Source: Synergistaceae bacterium (lineage in GTDB: Bacteria; Synergistota; Synergistia; Synergistales; Aminobacteriaceae). From it: a stretch of DNA of 13,203 nt. Made by a program: the position numbers and the translations under genes. The stretch lies in NCBI GenBank assembly GCA_031273365.1, contig JAISSA010000277.1, forward strand, positions 1 through 13,203. The letters run 5' to 3'. Each line of letters starts with the position of its first letter. Within the stretch, counting starts at the first letter, position 1. The notes under the pieces were generated by a model. The model made no database searches, was not told where the DNA came from, and saw only the letters and a list, made by a program, of their open reading frames with translations. This document shows positions 7,190-13,203 of the stretch, piece after piece.

Positions 7190-8656
7190 ATGGCCAGGCT
7201 CATCGTCATCGAAACACTCGATCAGGAGGCGTATCTCTTCTCCGGCAGCAGCCTGCGGGACGTCGTTGGGGCGTCGGAGCTCGTTCAGAAGATTGGAACT
7301 TCGTTCGTGCAGCGGGCGATCGACGGCGCGGCCATCGACGCACTCGTCTCCGCGCCGGGGATGGCCGTGCTGAGCGCGGATACCGCCGACACGGCAAAGG
7401 GCTTCATCGAGCGCTGGAGCGAAATCGTCGTCGAAAACGCCCCCGGCGTCGACGCCCTTGCCGCCTGCCCGGAAGCGGAGTTTGACATAAACGCCCCTTT
7501 GGAGGCGAAAAACGGCTACATGACCGTCTTCCGCGACGCGCAGCAAAAGCTCGACCGTCTGCGAGCCGACCGGGCTCTGGGGATATGCCGTTTTCAACGT
7601 CTTCCGGTCGTTGCGCCATGCGATTTCTCCGCTTTTCCGGCCGCGGAAATGCTGGGCGGCCGTTGCGTCTCCCGGATAACGAGGGCGAAAATCGACGCCA
7701 GTCAGAGTCAGGAGTGTAAGGACAGAATCGCGACGCTTTTCGGAAACGGGCAAAACGTCCAGGGCGATCTGGAAAACCTGCAGTGGCTGGGCATCGTCCG
7801 CACGACCGTCAGGGGCCCGGAAAACCGGCTCGGCGGGGACAACGTTGCCGGGCGGCAATACAGGGAAAGGCTCGAGGCTTTTGCGGCTGCGGGCAGAGAC
7901 GCGTTCGCCCGGACGGTGTCTGAAACGTGGAGGAAGGGGGAACGGGCGAAAATCGTTCCCGTCCTCGTGGACGGCGGCAACATCGTCGCCGTGCTTGACG
8001 GAAGAAGGGCAATTCAATTTGCGACGCGTTTCGTGCAGAATTTTCAGCAGCATCCGACTTTTCAACAGCACCCTGCGGCGGGCATTTTGTGCGCCGGGGT
8101 CTGCGTCGCAAAGCCCTCTTTCCCGTTCTCCGCGTCCTGCAAGCTCGCCGCGGAGCTCCTGCAGAGCGCAAAAAACGCGGCCACGCAGACCGCGGCCATC
8201 GACTTCCATATTCTTTACGACTCCGCCGCCACCTCGCTGGCCGATATCCGCGAAAAACTGACGATCGCGGCAGAGCACGCGCGTCTGACGTCAAAGCCTC
8301 TGATCATGGGCACCGCATCCACGACGCACGACTATGAACGTTTCAGGCGAATCGCGCAGGCGATTGCCGCCTTCAAAAAACAGACGGCGGGCAGCCGGAC
8401 GCTTCCGATAAGCCAGGCCTACAACATTCGCGAGGCCCTGTTCTCCCAGAACAGAGAGATGCAGGAGATCCTGTGGGGCTACCTGATGAAGAACTATCAG
8501 GGCTTTGCAGGGATATGGAGGAACGCGGTCCCCGCACAAACGTTGTACCAGGAGGAAAATAACGTCTACGTCACGTACTTCCTCGACGCTCTCGAGGCCT
8601 CTGAATTTTTCGAGGCTCCCGACGCCGCTCAAAATGGAGGTGGACAGGGTGCATAG
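7190..8656 (+). CDS. cas10: Minimal Cas10-like large subunit, cyclase motif degenerate
   Basis: This 488-aa protein is a reduced Cas10. It starts directly with a palm-like segment, YLF at 15-17 and VGASEL at 26-31, close to the (Y-x-F)...(VGASEL) start of Cas10/Cmr2-type proteins. A second palm-like region (about 255-400) contains LVDGGNIVAVLDGRRA, followed by the matching GVCVAKPSFPFS strand. Canonical Cas10 has GGDD where this protein has D261-G262-G263-N264, so both catalytic aspartates appear lost. No HD domain precedes the palm and no CxxC zinc-finger pairs are present. Typical Cas10 proteins are much longer. I infer a structural subunit that caps the complex at the crRNA 5' handle, without cyclic-oligoadenylate synthesis or DNA cleavage. 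The ATG at 7190 directly follows the previous stop, with GGAGG at 7180-7184. It is cotranscribed with the Cas7-insertion gene and the Cas7-Cas5-Cas11-like gene. Confidence 0.82.
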   Translation: MARLIVIETLDQEAYLFSGSSLRDVVGASELVQKIGTSFVQRAIDGAAIDALVSAPGMAVLSADTADTAKGFIERWSEIVVENAPGVDALAACPEAEFDINAPLEAKNGYMTVFRDAQQKLDRLRADRALGICRFQRLPVVAPCDFSAFPAAEMLGGRCVSRITRAKIDASQSQECKDRIATLFGNGQNVQGDLENLQWLGIVRTTVRGPENRLGGDNVAGRQYRERLEAFAAAGRDAFARTVSETWRKGERAKIVPVLVDGGNIVAVLDGRRAIQFATRFVQNFQQHPTFQQHPAAGILCAGVCVAKPSFPFSASCKLAAELLQSAKNAATQTAAIDFHILYDSAATSLADIREKLTIAAEHARLTSKPLIMGTASTTHDYERFRRIAQAIAAFKKQTAGSRTLPISQAYNIREALFSQNREMQEILWGYLMKNYQGFAGIWRNAVPAQTLYQEENNVYVTYFLDALEASEFFEAPDAAQNGGGQGA

Positions 8657-10784
8657 GTTGAAAATATGCTTCGACTCGGACTGGCATATCGGTTCCGGCG
8701 AGGGAATTCCGGGCAGTACCGACAGGACGGTGCTCCGTGACATGGACGGCCTTCCTTACATCCCGGGCAAGACGCTGACGGGGATCCTGCGTAAGAGCGC
8801 GGCGCTGGCGGCCTCCGTGCTGGCGGCCTCCGGGCGCGATAACGCCAGAACGACGGACTGGAACGAGGTGTTGCTGTCGCTGTTTGGAGGGCAGACCGGG
8901 GAGGGGAGAAAGCGGGCTAAAACAGGCATCGGCGACGCCGTTTTTTCAGACTCCCTGAAAAGAAGCATCCTTCAGCATGGAGAGTTGCTGCCGACCCTGT
9001 TCATCGTTCAACCGGGAGTCAGGATCGACAGAGAGACGGGCCGGTCCGGGAAGGACTACCTTTTTACCCGCGAAGAGGTTCGCGGTGGCGTCACCCTTTA
9101 CGCCGACGTAAAGATAAACGAGAGCCTCTCGCCCGAGGAGGAACAGCTTCTCTCGGACGCCGTCAGGGCGACGCGGGGCATGGGAGGGCAGCGCCACAGA
9201 GGCGGCGGCAGGTGCACGATCACGCTGGAGACGAACGCCCCGCCGCCGGACGCCGCCCCCGCCGGTTATGCGCCGCCGAATCTGACCGCGATACGGTCGG
9301 CGGCAACCGGAGTGCTCGAGCTGGAGTTCCTCCTCGAGACGCTGAAGCCGGTCGTCGTGAAGCGGGCCTCGGCGGGCGGCGTCGTGCAAAGCGAGACGTT
9401 TATTCCGGGTACGCAGCTCCTGCGGTATTTTGTGGAAAGAATCTCGGACAATGACGCCGGCTTTGCGCAAACACTATGGACGGCCGTGACGAAAGGCGAA
9501 TTCTCCGTCGGACCGTTCTACCCCGAAGTGAACGGCTGCGTGGCGTATCCTGCGCCGCCGCTGGAGGATGTCGACGCCGTCTTTCCCAACTTTCCGGCCT
9601 CCCCCGACGCAGGCGTCCTGTATCGCACGCACAGCGTCGTGAGCGACGCGCAACAGCGCTCCGGAGGGTTCTTCACCTATCAGGCCATAAAGCCGGGCCT
9701 GAAATTTCGCGGAACGCTCAGGATATCCAAATCGCTCTGGGGCGCTTTCAAACGAGCCAGCCGGCTGGAGCTCGCCCGAATGGTCCATGCGTCCATCGGG
9801 CTGTCCAGAAAAGACGAATACGGACTGGCGAGGATCACGTGCGTCGGCAGGACGACTTCTCCCGTCCCCGCGCCCGATCAGCACCGGGATGGAAGGCTTG
9901 CGGTCTACCTTGCCTCGGACGTTCTCGTCAGAAGCGAGAAAACCCTGGCGTTTACGAGCGATATCGCCGATTTCAAAAAAAGTCTGGAAGAAGTCCTCGG
10001 AGCGCCCCTTGCGGATGACGACGCGCGCGCTCACTGCGTCCGGAGAGGCAGGCGGGAATCGTGGCACGCCGTCTGGGTTTTGCCGCGGCCTTCTTTCGTC
10101 TGCCTGCAAGCCGGCAGCGTATTCTTTTTCAAAATCGATTACGGCCACGTGGAGAACCCTGGCCGGATCGACTGGGACGCCGTCGGGAACAGGCTTCTCT
10201 ACGGGATCGGAGATCGGGTCGGCGAAGGATACGGCAGGGTTTTTCTCAACCCGAGGTTCGACGACGCGACGCCTCGCGACGTCCCCGGCGCGCCGGCCGA
10301 CAGGACGCCCCTCGACCCGGAGGACCGTGAATTTTTTGCGCTTCTGAAAAAGGAGTCCCTCAAAACCGCCTTCCGAAAATCCTGCCGTCGATATATCGCG
10401 GAATACGTCCGGCATAACAGGGATCCTCTGCTCTTTTTTGGCAACGTCGGTTTTCAGGGCGCTCCGTCGAAGAGTCAGGTCGGAATTCTGAGGGAGCTGG
10501 GGGCCACTGTCGCGGAATCCGGGAATGTTGCGCCGTTGACGTCCTGGCTTGACAGAAACACGACGTGGCATACCGCGCAGCGAACGTGGCTGCGAGAGGT
10601 CGCCACGGGCACGCGGGATATATGGACCATCGTCGAGGAGGAAAATCGGAGGCTGCTCGACAACGATCTCCGGGACACATTGAGAATTTTCACGCTCAGC
10701 ATATTTCTTGACACGCTCTGTGAATTTATCTTTGACGCCCGAGGCGGGGGCGACGGACGCCAGGGACAGGAGGCTCTGCAATGA
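8649..10784 (+). CDS. csx10: Cas7-Cas5(Csx10)-Cas11-like fusion, type III-Dv
   Basis: This is a 711-aa three-part fusion. Part 1 (about 1-195) is a Csm3-like Cas7: TDRTVLRD at 24-31, IPGKTLTG at 38-45 and a glycine loop GMGGQRHRGGGR at 177-188. Asp25 falls where Csm3 has its target-RNA-cleaving Asp. Part 2 (about 205-540) is Csx10, the Cas5 of subtype III-D: FIPGTQL near 251, EYGLARI, WVLPRP at 476-481, AGSVFFF from 488 and DRVGEGYGRV at 522-531. Part 3 (about 550-711) is predicted mostly helical and resembles a Cas11 small-subunit module. The GTG at 8649 is chosen because GGAGG at 8636-8640 precedes it by 8 nt and it gives an 8-bp overlap with cas10. The in-frame ATG at 8634 lacks an SD. The 3' end overlaps the next gene as ATGA. 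The Csx10 assignment is strong; the Cas11 label rests on position and helicity only. Confidence 0.85.
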   Translation: MHRLKICFDSDWHIGSGEGIPGSTDRTVLRDMDGLPYIPGKTLTGILRKSAALAASVLAASGRDNARTTDWNEVLLSLFGGQTGEGRKRAKTGIGDAVFSDSLKRSILQHGELLPTLFIVQPGVRIDRETGRSGKDYLFTREEVRGGVTLYADVKINESLSPEEEQLLSDAVRATRGMGGQRHRGGGRCTITLETNAPPPDAAPAGYAPPNLTAIRSAATGVLELEFLLETLKPVVVKRASAGGVVQSETFIPGTQLLRYFVERISDNDAGFAQTLWTAVTKGEFSVGPFYPEVNGCVAYPAPPLEDVDAVFPNFPASPDAGVLYRTHSVVSDAQQRSGGFFTYQAIKPGLKFRGTLRISKSLWGAFKRASRLELARMVHASIGLSRKDEYGLARITCVGRTTSPVPAPDQHRDGRLAVYLASDVLVRSEKTLAFTSDIADFKKSLEEVLGAPLADDDARAHCVRRGRRESWHAVWVLPRPSFVCLQAGSVFFFKIDYGHVENPGRIDWDAVGNRLLYGIGDRVGEGYGRVFLNPRFDDATPRDVPGAPADRTPLDPEDREFFALLKKESLKTAFRKSCRRYIAEYVRHNRDPLLFFGNVGFQGAPSKSQVGILRELGATVAESGNVAPLTSWLDRNTTWHTAQRTWLREVATGTRDIWTIVEEENRRLLDNDLRDTLRIFTLSIFLDTLCEFIFDARGGGDGRQGQEALQ

Positions 10785-12109
10785 CCATAACCGCAAAGGC
10801 GAAAATTACCGGCGAACTTGTCGCCGGCGTGCCGATCTGCGTTGGAGACGGCGGCCTGGGAGACCTGGTCGACATCGATCTGGCGCGCGACGGCAGGGGG
10901 CGCTATTACATTCCGGGCTCCAGCCTCGCTGGACCCATGAGGGCCTGGGTGGAGCAAAACCACGGAGACAGCATGGCCGGGACGCTTTTTGGCGACAGCG
11001 GCAGGGCTGGCTGCCTCACCGTCGAGGACGCCCCCATTGCGAACAACAGGGCAAGAGAGCGCAGGCATGGCATATCGATCGATCCGGACTCCGGAACGAC
11101 GAAGGACAGGTCTCTTTATTCGCGTGCGCTTCTGCCCAAAGGAGCCCGGTTTCGCCTTGAAATGGAACTCGAGGTGGCTCAGGGTCAGGGCACGAAAGAG
11201 GTGCTGGGGCTGCTGCTGGAGGCGCTGCGGCAGGAAAAAATCCGCTTCGGCTCCTCTAAAACGCGCGGGTTTGGAAAAATGAGACTGGAGAATCTCGTCA
11301 TCAATTACTACGATTTCACGCAACCGGGGGAGTTCGATCGCTGGCTCAACGGCGAAAACGCCTCCCAGCAGGGATTAGGCACACCTGGTAACGCTGCGGG
11401 CGTCAGTTTGAATCCGGCTTACGAGATTCTCATCGACTGGTCGCCAATATCGAGAATCATGGTAAAGGCGGGGCGCGAGGGAACCGCGACAAAAATATTG
11501 CCGCTCATGAGCGCGGTAGACGGCGGAATCCTTCCGGTGATACCCGGTTCTTCGATCAAGGGCGTGCTGAGGTCTCAGGCCTGTCGGATCCTGCGAACCA
11601 TTTTTCAGGACGATCAGAGAGTCGACGAAATGGTCGACGATATATTCGGAAGCACCGAGAGGAGCGGGCGCGTCTTTGTGGACGACGTCTACCCCACCTC
11701 GACGCCGCTTTCCGCCTCGGACTGGCTTAACGAAGATCAGCAGGCCATGGACCGCATAACGGTCAACGAAATGCACAACGCCATCGATCGATTCACGGGA
11801 GGCGTCGCTGATGGAGCGCTTTACAGCGTAAGGCCGGTGGAAAAAAATATCGTCTGGAATCCGATCCGCATCGTCGCGGATTTTTCCAGACCCCCTGGCC
11901 TGTCGCCTCTCGCTGAACTGGCGCTGCTCGAACTTGTAGCGAGGGATATGGAGGAAGGGCTTGTCCCGATCGGGTTTGGCGTCAACAGAGGTTTTGGAGA
12001 AATTCAGGTGACGGGCAGGTCCGGATTCCCGGATGCAGATCAGATGCAAAGGGCGTGGGAGCAATTTATTGGCGACGCCGCTCAGCCTGTCGACGCGAAT
12101 GGAGGCTAG
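10781..12109 (+). CDS. Cas7-2x: two Csm3-like RAMP domains in one protein
   Basis: This 442-aa protein contains two consecutive Cas7 domains that bind crRNA and target RNA. Domain 1 (about 1-190) has DIDLARD at 31-37, IPGSSLAG at 44-51, LFG at 69-71 and the glycine loop KTRGFGKM at 160-167. Asp31 lies six residues before the Asp of the RD pair, as the catalytic Asp does in Csm3. Domain 2 (about 200-430) has IPGSSIKG at 254-261, an IFG motif followed by GRVFVDDV, TVNEMHNAIDRFTGG, and the glycine loop VNRGFGE at 401-407. In domain 2 the segment before IPGSS (ATKILPLMSAVDGG) has no clear counterpart of the catalytic Asp. The ATG overlaps the previous stop (ATGA) and has AGGAGG at 10768-10773 with a 7-nt spacer. 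The layout equals the Cas7-2x subunit of III-Dv. Confidence 0.87.
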   Translation: MTITAKAKITGELVAGVPICVGDGGLGDLVDIDLARDGRGRYYIPGSSLAGPMRAWVEQNHGDSMAGTLFGDSGRAGCLTVEDAPIANNRARERRHGISIDPDSGTTKDRSLYSRALLPKGARFRLEMELEVAQGQGTKEVLGLLLEALRQEKIRFGSSKTRGFGKMRLENLVINYYDFTQPGEFDRWLNGENASQQGLGTPGNAAGVSLNPAYEILIDWSPISRIMVKAGREGTATKILPLMSAVDGGILPVIPGSSIKGVLRSQACRILRTIFQDDQRVDEMVDDIFGSTERSGRVFVDDVYPTSTPLSASDWLNEDQQAMDRITVNEMHNAIDRFTGGVADGALYSVRPVEKNIVWNPIRIVADFSRPPGLSPLAELALLELVARDMEEGLVPIGFGVNRGFGEIQVTGRSGFPDADQMQRAWEQFIGDAAQPVDANGG

Positions 12110-12116
12110 GATCGTC

Positions 12117-12668
12117 ATGTCTGAGGCATACCTTGCAATTGAAACGATCCCGGCGTGTGCGCCGAACGACGTTATTCAAAAAATCGCCGGCGATGCCGTG
12201 AAGGGAACTTTGGTGTACTCTCCGTCCCGTTGCGCTTTCGCCGTCTGGAACGATGGCGGGTTCGCGGATCTGAGCGGCGCAGCGATCGAGAACGTTTACG
12301 AATTCCGCATGTTCGGCGAAGATTTCGAGCTTCGCTGGGTCCGGGCACGTTCCGGAGATGCGGGAACCGGCATGATCATGAGAGAGTCTTCTCAGGGGAC
12401 CGGCGATGGAGGATATTTTGCATATTTTTCATATTTTTCTCTGCCCGGCCATTATCTCCTGTGGGGAACCGTGGCAACGTCGAAAGACGGCGTCGCGACG
12501 CTTTTCGACCCTCGCATCGGCAAAATGACAGTTCCCGTTTCGGCAGCGGTGAACTCGAGGATCGGGATATCGTACAAGGAATATTTCTCCAGAGAAGAGC
12601 ACGGCAATCTGATTTTCTTTGCGGAACGACTCACGGGGCTGGTAACCGTGAACAACCAGACGGCATAA
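12117..12668 (+). CDS. csx19: Type III-D accessory subunit Csx19
   Basis: This 183-aa protein fits the Csx19 family (TIGR03984), a small subunit found only with type III-D loci and present in the III-Dv complex. Recognisable family features are the FRMFGEDFELRW strand (about 62-73), YLLWGT at 113-118, RIGKMTVP beginning at residue 133, and EYFSREEHGN beginning at 155 followed by ERLTGLV. No catalytic motif, signal peptide or membrane segment is visible. The ATG at 12117 is 7 bp after the upstream stop, with GGAGG at 12101-12105 and a closer TAGGA. In-frame ATGs at 12033 and 12099 would overlap the Cas7-2x coding end and lack a well-placed SD. It is the last gene of the operon and is followed by a hairpin. 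Confidence 0.82.
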   Translation: MSEAYLAIETIPACAPNDVIQKIAGDAVKGTLVYSPSRCAFAVWNDGGFADLSGAAIENVYEFRMFGEDFELRWVRARSGDAGTGMIMRESSQGTGDGGYFAYFSYFSLPGHYLLWGTVATSKDGVATLFDPRIGKMTVPVSAAVNSRIGISYKEYFSREEHGNLIFFAERLTGLVTVNNQTA

Positions 12669-12722
12669 CCGCCGACTTCCGCTGATACAATGCAGCGCGT
12701 CATTTAGAAAACCCGAAAATCC

Positions 12723-12759
12723 GGCAGGCCCTGTTGACAATCCATAAACGGGGCCTGCC
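12723..12759. terminator. Strong hairpin between convergent genes, likely bidirectional terminator
   Basis: GGCAGGCCC (12723-12731) pairs perfectly with GGGCCTGCC (12751-12759). Four more inner pairs (one G-T wobble) leave an 11-nt loop. On the plus strand a seven-base T-run lies at 12780-12786, about 20 nt beyond the stem, which is further than usual. On the minus strand the stem is followed by GGATTTTCGGGTTTTC. It sits between the end of csx19 and the end of the convergent gene, where a shared terminator is expected. Confidence 0.6.
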
Positions 12760-12788
12760 CCCTGTCCAACCTGTTCCTGTTTTTTTCG

Positions 12789-13203
12789 TCACTCGCTTTT
12801 CAGCTTCAACAGGTCATCGTCCAACCCATAACGAATATTTTCAATTTTCTCCTCATGCTGTGCTATAAAGTCTCCCGTCAGAGCAGGGAGCTTAAACGGA
12901 AAAAGCGACGGATTACATAACAGCAGGCTCAATTCGCATTTACCATCGATTTTCGCGTGGAGCATTGAAAGTATCATAAAAATTGCAAGCTCCGGACTGT
13001 CGATGCGTATTGAAGCAGACCTTTCATAACATCCCGGGACCTCGGAATCTTTCAATACGCCCCACGCAACGAACGACCTTATACCATACCGGGCGCGTCG
13101 GCTGACGGTTTGGCGGTCTCCCCATCGCTCCTTCAATCTGGACACAATTTGCATCTGTGTTACCTGATTTTGTAAATTCAACAGGCGTCCAATCACCGCA
13201 GCG
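12789..13203 (-). CDS. Unrecognised protein, C-terminal part (5' end beyond window)
   Basis: I do not recognise this gene. The frame is open from the right edge to a TGA at 12789-12791, giving at least 137 codons. A GTG at 13196 is possible as a start, but the frame stays open through the edge and has no SD in view, so it is treated as 5'-truncated. The visible protein begins with a helical stretch (LLNLQNQVTQMQIVSRLKERWG), followed by a segment resembling a winged-helix turn (RQTVSRRARYGIRSFVAWGVL). A mixed region with SLLLCNPSLFPFKL follows, then an acidic/Lys C-terminus ending LLKLKSE. No catalytic motif, membrane segment or signal is seen. It is convergent to the cas operon and visibly more A/T-rich than the rest of the window, suggesting a different origin. 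A role in defence is possible from the neighbourhood only. Confidence 0.6.
   Translation of the reverse strand, partial: AAVIGRLLNLQNQVTQMQIVSRLKERWGDRQTVSRRARYGIRSFVAWGVLKDSEVPGCYERSASIRIDSPELAIFMILSMLHAKIDGKCELSLLLCNPSLFPFKLPALTGDFIAQHEEKIENIRYGLDDDLLKLKSE

Noticed and set aside
12409..12445. Short A/T-rich tandem pattern (CATATTTTT repeated)
   Set aside because: It is two copies only and encodes part of csx19 (YFAYFSYFS); it is not a CRISPR repeat or regulatory array.
4225..12668. In-frame UGA codons that might encode selenocysteine in yedF or the cas genes
   Set aside because: All of these frames are uninterrupted to their stops, and each stop coincides with the next gene's start or SD, so no read-through is needed.
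12669..12788. Degenerate CRISPR repeat or leader after csx19
   Set aside because: Only one inverted repeat is present and it is explained as a terminator hairpin; no second copy or spacer-sized periodicity was found.

Overview
The window is GC-rich and gene-dense, with many GTG starts and overlapping genes. It appears to be chromosomal DNA of an anaerobic, selenium-using bacterium. Gene style and the selA/selB/yedF-type selenium set would fit Synergistota or a related anaerobic lineage, but that placement is an impression and not a demonstrated result.

Layout. (1) Positions 1-4112, minus strand: a tight selA > selB > nudC cluster. selA and selB overlap by 4 bp (ATGA), and selB and nudC are 1 bp apart. 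SelA makes Sec-tRNA(Sec), SelB delivers it to UGA codons, and NudC is an NAD(H)/NAD-RNA pyrophosphatase cut by the left edge. (2) Positions 4113-4224: a divergent regulatory gap with a perfect TATAAT on the plus strand. (3) Positions 4225-4890, plus: a YedF-type selenium-metabolism protein (TusA-like plus DsrE-like). (4) Positions 4976-12668, plus: five genes with 0-bp gaps, short overlaps or near-adjacent junctions, each with a recognisable Shine-Dalgarno (SD) sequence. They form a complete type III CRISPR effector module. (5) Positions 12669-12788: an intergenic hairpin between convergent genes. (6) Positions 12789-13203, minus: the C-terminal part of an unrecognised gene, visibly richer in A/T than the rest.

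The main discovery is the five-gene module. Its gene content is a Cas7 with a large internal insertion (TIGR03986-like), a small Cas10-like protein, a Cas7-Csx10(Cas5)-Cas11-like fusion, a double Cas7 (Cas7-2x) and Csx19. That combination matches the variant type III-D architecture called III-Dv (or III-D2), known from Synechocystis. III-Dv is regarded as an intermediate between multi-subunit type III complexes and the single-protein III-E effector Cas7-11. The Cas10 here has no N-terminal HD domain, no zinc-finger cysteines, and DGGN where GGDD is expected. It is therefore predicted to make no cyclic oligoadenylate and to cut no DNA. Two Cas7 units keep an Asp in the position of the Csm3 RNase Asp, and at least one appears to have lost it.

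No CRISPR array, cas6, cas1/cas2, CARF effector or ancillary nuclease is present in the window. The module must therefore take crRNAs from outside this window, or the rest of the locus lies beyond the right edge.
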